Below are positions 26,663 to 32,759 of a stretch of DNA of 32,759 nt, in pieces; position 1 is the first letter of the stretch; each line of letters begins with the position of its first letter. A model generated the notes under the pieces. It ran no database searches and was not told the DNA's origin. It saw only the letters and a list, made by a program, of their open reading frames with translations. A program made the position numbers and the translations under genes. The DNA comes from Altibacter sp. (GTDB taxonomy: Bacteria > Bacteroidota > Bacteroidia > Flavobacteriales > Flavobacteriaceae): NCBI GenBank assembly GCA_028285705.1, contig JANQOS010000037.1, positions 1 through 32,759 of the forward strand, given 5' to 3'.

Positions 26663-29125
26663 TTATTGCTTAACTATCTGTAATACTGTACTATTGTTTT
26701 CTACATTAATACGCACAAAATAGGTTCCGGCACTTAAACCGGACATATCTATTTGTGTAGTAGTAGAGGCTGCAGTTTCAGAAAGCATAACCTGCCCTAA
26801 AATATTCATCACTTCAACCGAAGAAATTTCAGAAGCAGCTCTAACATTCAAAATATCTGTAGTAGGGTTAGGATAAACTTCTAAGCCTTCAATGGTTTGT
26901 TCATTTACACCAAGGACACCTGCAACAGTGAAGCTGTATACTTCAGAGAAAGTTCCATCGGCACAGATAGTATTTGGCTTAACTCTCCAAAAATATTCAG
27001 CACCCTCAGTTACACCAAGAATCAACACATTTGGTGTTGCTACATTCTCTGAGAACTCAATATTTGTAAAACCTGCATCTCGAGCTAATTCGAAATCGTA
27101 ATTATCAATAGTCTCATCCCCTAACTCCCAGGAGAAGTCTATCACAACAGGAAGGTCTATTGCCTCATCCGCAGGATATATGAGTCCTATGGTCGGTACA
27201 TTAGTGCTTAAAATTCGTAAAACAACATAAACATTAACTGTTTCGGAAGTTCCGGCCCCAGTTACCTTAATTTGGTAATCTCCCGGAGTCAAACTTCCAA
27301 TACCGTTCACAGTAAGCTCTACCATACCTTCCGCACTCAATGAAGTAGGAGATATGCTTCCAGTAGTTCCTGCAGGCAGGTCTGAAACTGTGAAGTTAAC
27401 CGTATCGGAAAAACCATCACTAAACCCAAGGTCAATATCAAAAGTAGCACTTCCGTCCGCTACACATGCTTCTTTAATTCCTTCACGGCTTGACACTGTA
27501 AACTCTTCTTTATCTATCCCGCTAACGATCAATGAAAAGACCTGGCTGTCATTCGTTATCGCATTGGTTTTATGAGAAACCCGAATGATGTACTCTCCGG
27601 ATGCTCCTGTAATTTCGATCTTTTCTATATTATCAACGATATTGTCTCCGTTGGTAGCAGCGGCAGAAAAGTTTGAAGGGTCCAGTTTCCAGGGAAGGAA
27701 TGTTGTTCCGCCATCTTCAGATACTCTCAGGTCCAGGTCATTGACCAACATTGGTGTAGCATTATCATTAACACCACTAGGTAATACGGTCCCGGAAGGA
27801 TCTGTCCAGGTAAGGGAAACTACGAGGTCATTTACTCCATCAGACTGGACTGAAAATGTATATACATCTCCGGGGAATAGTTCTTCTTCTACCATAACAG
27901 AAGAGGTTCCATTATCAGAGATAAGCTCTGCAGCTCTTTCGGTGTTCATTAATCCCCATCCAAATCTATAGTCAGGGCCGGGTGCAGTTCCTGCTTCATC
28001 GGCAGTGTGAAGTACTAATCCCCTGAGGGTAGAGTTCAACATGTATTCACCGTTAATATCATTATAATGTTGTTGTAACAAGATCAAACTTCCGGATGTG
28101 TTTGGTGCAGACATGGAAGTTCCATTATAGTTAGCATATGAAGCTGCCCCCACCGAAGAAAACATAGCAACTCCTTTTGCAGCAATGTCCGGTTTAATTC
28201 GACCGTCATCAGCAGGCCCCCAACAACTAAAAGAAGACATATTTACGCTATTGGGCCCTGTATAATTTAAGACTTCAAATGTTGCTGCACTAACCAGGTT
28301 ATTTTTGGCAACACCTCTACCTGTTAAGTAATCATATCCTCCGTCTCCGGGATTCACTCCGGACTGGCGGTCATTCCCTGCAGAGAAAACAGGTAAATAG
28401 TAAGGTGTATTATACGTTATATTGTCAACACTTTTCGAATTAGAATCATAGTATCCTAATTGCCATAGGTCTACACTGTTTATGTTATATCCATACGAGT
28501 GATTTGACACCAGCATTCCGCCAGCCGCCGCCGCAACCATTTCAGAATTATCATTATTGAAATCGTAAGCATCTAATTCAGCAAGGGGCGCCATACCTTT
28601 AGCTGCTCCACCTTGCACGGTTCCGGTTCCGATCATAGTTCCGGAAACATGTGTTGAATGATCGCTAAAAGAACCCGGATTATCTATTTGTGTAACTCTG
28701 TTCTGCAACAATGGATGTGTATTACGCACACGGCCTCCATCCCATACACCCATGGTCATATTCTCACCATTCAGGTCTAATCCGGCACCTCCGCCGGTAT
28801 GAACAAGGTTAGTACGTGTTGTAATGGCACCTTCTCTATTATGCGTCATATAATATTTGGGTTTTCCATTTTCAAAGACACCAACTAACACGGCTATACC
28901 GCCATTAGGGAGTTCAATGGTTTCTTCCCATCCGTTAATAGCAGCCAATTCCAATGCTTTTTGTTTTTCGCGTGCAAATTCGGAAGCATAATACGCTTCC
29001 ATTTCTGCTAATTTTTCTAAATCATAACCACTTATAATTTGCTGTCTTTCGGCTAAAGTTTGCGCTAGCATAACTGTAGTTGTACTAAACATGATGAATA
29101 AGCAGAGTAATAGTCTTTTTTTCAT
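26663..29125 (-). CDS. S8 family serine peptidase (subtilase) with T9SS type A C-terminal sorting domain
   Basis: Signal peptide; catalytic MTMGVWDGGRV (Asp), FSDHSTHVSGTMIG (His), GTSMSAPNTSG (Ser); C-terminal LEVYPNPTTDILNVRAASEISSVEVMNILGQVML...LSAGTYFVRI...VLQIVKQ (Por/T9SS sorting domain). Confidence 0.96.
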   Translation of the reverse strand: MKKRLLLCLFIMFSTTTVMLAQTLAERQQIISGYDLEKLAEMEAYYASEFAREKQKALELAAINGWEETIELPNGGIAVLVGVFENGKPKYYMTHNREGAITTRTNLVHTGGGAGLDLNGENMTMGVWDGGRVRNTHPLLQNRVTQIDNPGSFSDHSTHVSGTMIGTGTVQGGAAKGMAPLAELDAYDFNNDNSEMVAAAAGGMLVSNHSYGYNINSVDLWQLGYYDSNSKSVDNITYNTPYYLPVFSAGNDRQSGVNPGDGGYDYLTGRGVAKNNLVSAATFEVLNYTGPNSVNMSSFSCWGPADDGRIKPDIAAKGVAMFSSVGAASYANYNGTSMSAPNTSGSLILLQQHYNDINGEYMLNSTLRGLVLHTADEAGTAPGPDYRFGWGLMNTERAAELISDNGTSSVMVEEELFPGDVYTFSVQSDGVNDLVVSLTWTDPSGTVLPSGVNDNATPMLVNDLDLRVSEDGGTTFLPWKLDPSNFSAAATNGDNIVDNIEKIEITGASGEYIIRVSHKTNAITNDSQVFSLIVSGIDKEEFTVSSREGIKEACVADGSATFDIDLGFSDGFSDTVNFTVSDLPAGTTGSISPTSLSAEGMVELTVNGIGSLTPGDYQIKVTGAGTSETVNVYVVLRILSTNVPTIGLIYPADEAIDLPVVIDFSWELGDETIDNYDFELARDAGFTNIEFSENVATPNVLILGVTEGAEYFWRVKPNTICADGTFSEVYSFTVAGVLGVNEQTIEGLEVYPNPTTDILNVRAASEISSVEVMNILGQVMLSETAASTTTQIDMSGLSAGTYFVRINVENNSTVLQIVKQ

Positions 29126-29270
29126 AGTTAAGTTTTGATTAATTGATTTCGTCTTTAACGTCCGAAAATATCAAAAAAAAGTGAGGTTTAAAATATTTAA
29201 TTACTTAATAAGAAAATTTATTTTCTTCGTACTAAATCAATTAAGTATTTTGCAGATGAATTTTCGCTGT

Positions 29271-30788
29271 TTATTGAGCCTTTTTTTTTCGTATTGAATC
29301 TAGTGTTTTCTTTGTTAGTTTTTTGCCTAGTTCAACACCCCATTGGTCATAGCTGAAAATATTCCAGACAATTCCCTGAACAAATACTTTGTGCTCGTAG
29401 ATTGCTATAAGTCTTCCCAAAGCCCCGGGAGTTAATTTCTTGACCAGGATCGTATTTGTAGGTTTATTTCCCGAAAATGACCTGAAAGGGTTCTCAGTCT
29501 CATTTTTATAGGTTCCCTGTAACAATGCTTCGGTTTGAGCCAAACAATTTGCCAATAGCATATCTTGATGTTCTGTTTTTCCGTGAAGGGATTCTGTAAA
29601 GACGACAAAATCGGCAGGAATCAATTTTGTCCCCTGGTGGATCAATTGAAAAAAAGCATGTTGCGCGTTTGTTCCGGTGCCTCCCCAGACAATGGTTCCG
29701 GTTTGGTAATTTATATTATCTCCGTTTCTATCCACATTTTTACCATTACTTTCCATAACGGTTTGTTGCAAATAAGGAACAAACTTCGTTAAGTACTGTG
29801 AATAACCAATAAAGGCTTCGGTTTCAGCTTCAAAAAAATTATTGTACCATACAGAAAGCAGTGCCAAGATCACAGGGATATTTTCTGAAAAATCCTTTCG
29901 CCTGAAATGATCATCCATTTCATGAGCTCCTTTTAACAATGCTTCAAAATTAGTATATCCTATGGCACAACAAACAGATAAACCTACAGCACTCCACAAA
30001 GAAAACCTGCCTCCTACCCAGTTCCAGACAGGAAATATATTTTCCGGGCTAATTCCAAATTTCCTTACTGCCTCGGCATTAGCAGAAATTACCACAAAAT
30101 GTTTATGGATTTCTGTTTCCGGAGCTTCTTCCAAAAACCACCTACGAACCGTATTTGAATTTGTTAAGGTTTCTTGAGTTGTAAAGGTTTTTGAAACAAG
30201 AATGAAAAGAGTGGTCTCTCTATCTAACTCTTTTAGTGTTTCCACTATATGGTCTCCGTCTACATTTGATATGTAATGAATATTTAAATGGTTTTTGTAA
30301 TACTTAAGTGCTTCTGTCACCATATCGGGTCCTAAAGCACTTCCTCCAATTCCAATACTTACTACATCTGTAATGGGTTGCCCGGTATAGCCTTTCCGTT
30401 TTCCGTTAATAATTGCTTCGGAAAACCGCTTCATTTGCTGAAGTGTCTCTGCAATTTCGGGTTTCATGTCCTCAAAATCCCTAAGTGCTGTATGCAGTAC
30501 TTCCCTCTCTTCTGTCTGATTGATCTTTACCCCATTGAATTGTGCTTCGATCGCTTCTTTTAAACCTACTTCCTCAGCCAGCTCAAGCAGTAATGAAAGT
30601 GTTTCATCTGTAACCCTGTTCTTAGAAAAGTCAACATAAAAGTCCTGCCATTCAATAGCCATTCGTTTTGCACGTGTAGGGTCCTCCTCGAACATTTCTT
30701 GCATCTTTACCTCCTTTATTTCGGCAAAATGCTGTGCCAGTTTCTTCCAGGCTTTTGTAGTTGTAGGATTTACTGCGGGTAAACTCAT
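29271..30788 (-). CDS. pgi: Glucose-6-phosphate isomerase
   Basis: VVSIGIGGSALGPDMVTEAL; VSKTFTTQETLTN; FPVWNWVGGRFSLWSAVGLSV; GTNAQHAFFQLIHQGTKLIPADF; FSYDQWGVELGK. PGI signatures. Confidence 0.97.
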   Translation of the reverse strand: MSLPAVNPTTTKAWKKLAQHFAEIKEVKMQEMFEEDPTRAKRMAIEWQDFYVDFSKNRVTDETLSLLLELAEEVGLKEAIEAQFNGVKINQTEEREVLHTALRDFEDMKPEIAETLQQMKRFSEAIINGKRKGYTGQPITDVVSIGIGGSALGPDMVTEALKYYKNHLNIHYISNVDGDHIVETLKELDRETTLFILVSKTFTTQETLTNSNTVRRWFLEEAPETEIHKHFVVISANAEAVRKFGISPENIFPVWNWVGGRFSLWSAVGLSVCCAIGYTNFEALLKGAHEMDDHFRRKDFSENIPVILALLSVWYNNFFEAETEAFIGYSQYLTKFVPYLQQTVMESNGKNVDRNGDNINYQTGTIVWGGTGTNAQHAFFQLIHQGTKLIPADFVVFTESLHGKTEHQDMLLANCLAQTEALLQGTYKNETENPFRSFSGNKPTNTILVKKLTPGALGRLIAIYEHKVFVQGIVWNIFSYDQWGVELGKKLTKKTLDSIRKKKAQ

Positions 30789-30791
30789 TTA

Positions 30792-31646
30792 TTATTTCAA
30801 TTTGTGTTCTTTATAATACTTGATCAATCCGTCTATGGGCCTTTGGATAATATTTCCCAATTCTAACTGGCATTGATCCATTCTTTCACGAATAATATTT
30901 TTAGACAGATATGCAATAGATCCTATTAAATGTATGGGGACTTCTTGGGCCTCTTTATAACAAAGTACATGATTCTCAATAAATTTAGTGATTCCTTCGG
31001 TGATCAGGCTATGAAAATAACCGTTAACTTCTTCCGTAGCAAAAATAAATTCGGCAAAAGATGCCAGATACGTATTGGGATTGGGCCTTTTGTACAAATT
31101 GAGTTTGACCTCATCCACATCCAGGTCAAAATGTTTCTCAAATTTTGAAGCCAGTTCCATTGGCATTTTTTTATAGAAATAATCTCTTAGCAACTGCCTC
31201 CCAAAATAGCTTCCACTGGCCTCATCCATTAATGTGTAACCCAAGGAAGGTAAATTTGTATGAATTTCTTCTCCGTCGTAATAGCAACTATTGGATCCTG
31301 TTCCCAGGATACAAACAATTCCAGGTTCTGTAGTGGTTGCATACACGGCAGCTGCCAGGTCTTCGTTGATAGAAATGGCCGCATTGGGAAAAATTGTTTT
31401 CAACACTTCACCGAGGATTCGCACCGGAGCCTCGGTACCACATCCTGCTCCATAGAAATCAACTGAGTTTATTTTTCCAAAATGAGGTTGAAGCTCTTTA
31501 TTGGACTGTATACGAGCATACAATTGCTGTTGAGGGACCACAGCCGGGTTTAAACCTTTAGAACGCGTTTTAAGCAACACTTCTCCTTTGTCATCTAATA
31601 GAATCCAGTCACACTTAGTAGAACCTCCGTCGGTTATTAAAATCAT
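30792..31646 (-). CDS. BadF/BadG/BcrA/BcrD-type ATPase family, N-acetylglucosamine kinase-like
   Basis: MILITDGGSTKCDWILLDDKGEVLLKTRSKGLNP; VCILGTGSNSCYYDG; SLGYTLMDEASGSYFGRQLLRDYF; HLIGSIAYL. ASKHA sugar kinase motifs. Confidence 0.88.
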   Translation of the reverse strand: MILITDGGSTKCDWILLDDKGEVLLKTRSKGLNPAVVPQQQLYARIQSNKELQPHFGKINSVDFYGAGCGTEAPVRILGEVLKTIFPNAAISINEDLAAAVYATTTEPGIVCILGTGSNSCYYDGEEIHTNLPSLGYTLMDEASGSYFGRQLLRDYFYKKMPMELASKFEKHFDLDVDEVKLNLYKRPNPNTYLASFAEFIFATEEVNGYFHSLITEGITKFIENHVLCYKEAQEVPIHLIGSIAYLSKNIIRERMDQCQLELGNIIQRPIDGLIKYYKEHKLK

Positions 31647-31648
31647 AG

Positions 31649-32647
31649 TTACACTGTTGCCACGTGAGCTGCCAAATCTATTAGCTTTGCAGAATAAGCA
31701 TACTCATTATCATACCATGCCACTAACTTAAAGAAATTATCGTTAAGGGCAATGCTTGCTTCAGAATCAAAATTACATATGTTTGGGTCACTCACAAAAT
31801 CCTGTGACACCACTTCTTCATCTACATAATCCAGAATTCCTTTGTATTTCCCATTGGCAGCTTCTTTGAAAATTGTTTTTACCTCTTCGTATGTTGCAGC
31901 TTTTTCAGTACGTACTGTTAAATCTACTACAGATACGTTGGCTGTTGGAACTCTAAATGCCATTCCGGTTAACTTTCCCTTTAGCTCCGGAATTACTTTG
32001 GAGACAGCCTTGGCGGCTCCTGTTGTAGTAGGAATGATATTACTTAATGCTGTACGCCCCAAACGATAATTCTTTCGGGATGGACTGTCTACTGTATATT
32101 GTGACGATGTGGTAGCATGAATGGTTGTCATTAATCCTTCAACAATTCCCAAATGATCGTGAATTATTTTTGCCATTGGAGCCAGGCAATTAGTTGTACA
32201 TGAAGCATTGGAAACAATAGTATCTTCAGGCTTCACATCCTCATGGTTTACACCCATAACAAACATTGGGGCTGTTTTGGAAGGTGCAGATATCACTACT
32301 TTTTTTGCCCCTGCTCTTAAATGAGCCGAAGCATTGTCAATTTCTTTAAATACACCTGTACAGTCAATGATCATTTCGGCTGAAACTTCGTCCCATTTCA
32401 AATTTTCCGGATTTCTTTCTGCAGTAACGCGAATCACTTTGCCGTCCACGATCAAATTGCCATTTTTTACTTCGACCGTTCCGGGATATTTTCCATGTAC
32501 CGAATCGTATTTCAACAAATAGGCCAGATGGTCAATATCTAACAGATCATTTATGGCAACCACCTCTACATTCTCCTGTTGTGCTGCAATTCGAAAAGTA
32601 ATTCTTCCTACACGGCCAAAACCGTTAATTCCAATTTTTAAACTCAT
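31649..32647 (-). CDS. gapA: Glyceraldehyde-3-phosphate dehydrogenase, type I
   Basis: [88 protein letters not shown]. Confidence 0.98.
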   Translation of the reverse strand: MSLKIGINGFGRVGRITFRIAAQQENVEVVAINDLLDIDHLAYLLKYDSVHGKYPGTVEVKNGNLIVDGKVIRVTAERNPENLKWDEVSAEMIIDCTGVFKEIDNASAHLRAGAKKVVISAPSKTAPMFVMGVNHEDVKPEDTIVSNASCTTNCLAPMAKIIHDHLGIVEGLMTTIHATTSSQYTVDSPSRKNYRLGRTALSNIIPTTTGAAKAVSKVIPELKGKLTGMAFRVPTANVSVVDLTVRTEKAATYEEVKTIFKEAANGKYKGILDYVDEEVVSQDFVSDPNICNFDSEASIALNDNFFKLVAWYDNEYAYSAKLIDLAAHVATV

Positions 32648-32664
32648 ATATTTTTTTCTGAAAA

Positions 32665-32759
32665 TTAAACAGATGTGATATCTGCTACTCGTATTAATTC
32701 TAAATCCAATTCATTTTTTCCTTTTATGGTATCTGAAAATGGTACGGAGGTCACTTTGT
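32665..32759 (-). CDS. pfkA: 6-phosphofructokinase, C-terminal fragment (runs off window edge)
   Basis: Minus-strand reading [30 protein letters not shown], resembling Bacteroidetes PfkA C-termini, directly upstream of gapA. Confidence 0.55.
   Translation of the reverse strand, partial: KVTSVPFSDTIKGKNELDLELIRVADITSV

Noticed and set aside
27354-27971. Plus-strand ORFs antisense to the subtilase gene
   Set aside because: Low-complexity Ser/Thr/Pro composition reflects the complement of the Ig-like and protease repeats.
1-32759. CRISPR arrays, tRNA/rRNA genes, transposases or integrases
   Set aside because: No regularly spaced repeats, no clover-leaf or rRNA-like sequence, and no transposase or integrase motifs seen in the ORF track.

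Overview
This is a Bacteroidetes-type (probably Flavobacteriaceae) chromosomal segment. The taxonomic call is inferred from AT-rich intergenic DNA, a T9SS sorting domain and gene content. From left to right it contains: (1) a umuDC translesion cassette, umuC truncated at the window edge; (2) sdaA, an NTF2/SnoaL-like lipocalin-sized secreted protein, panB and an RluA-type pseudouridine synthase; (3) a four-gene cassette on the minus strand (small soluble protein, multi-TM protein, DesK-type histidine kinase, LuxR-type response regulator); (4) a peptidoglycan-binding/CHAP-like protein and a polytopic membrane patatin; (5) an NRAMP-like transporter plus pxpABC 5-oxoprolinase operon; (6) an M16 peptidase; (7) an eCIS_core (DUF4157) protein with a phosphoribosyltransferase-like C-terminus; (8) a carboxypeptidase-regulatory-like/DUF3179 fusion; (9) a YifB/ComM ATPase; (10) a second copy of the four-gene signalling cassette with the same order; (11) a T9SS-secreted subtilase; (12) a glycolytic cluster (pfkA 3' end, gapA, BadF-type sugar kinase, pgi). 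The best candidates for undescribed biology are the duplicated small-protein/7TM/HK/RR cassette, and a set of four AGGR-W4-TCCT sites. These sites occur as two pairs, one upstream of cassette 1 and the CHAP gene and one upstream of the eCIS_core toxin candidate. Other items worth checking are a UmuD that appears to lack its catalytic Ser/Lys, and an NRAMP protein in the pxp operon that lacks the canonical metal ligands. No CRISPR array, tRNA, rRNA or intact mobile element was recognised. No database search was possible, so all family assignments come from motif recognition.
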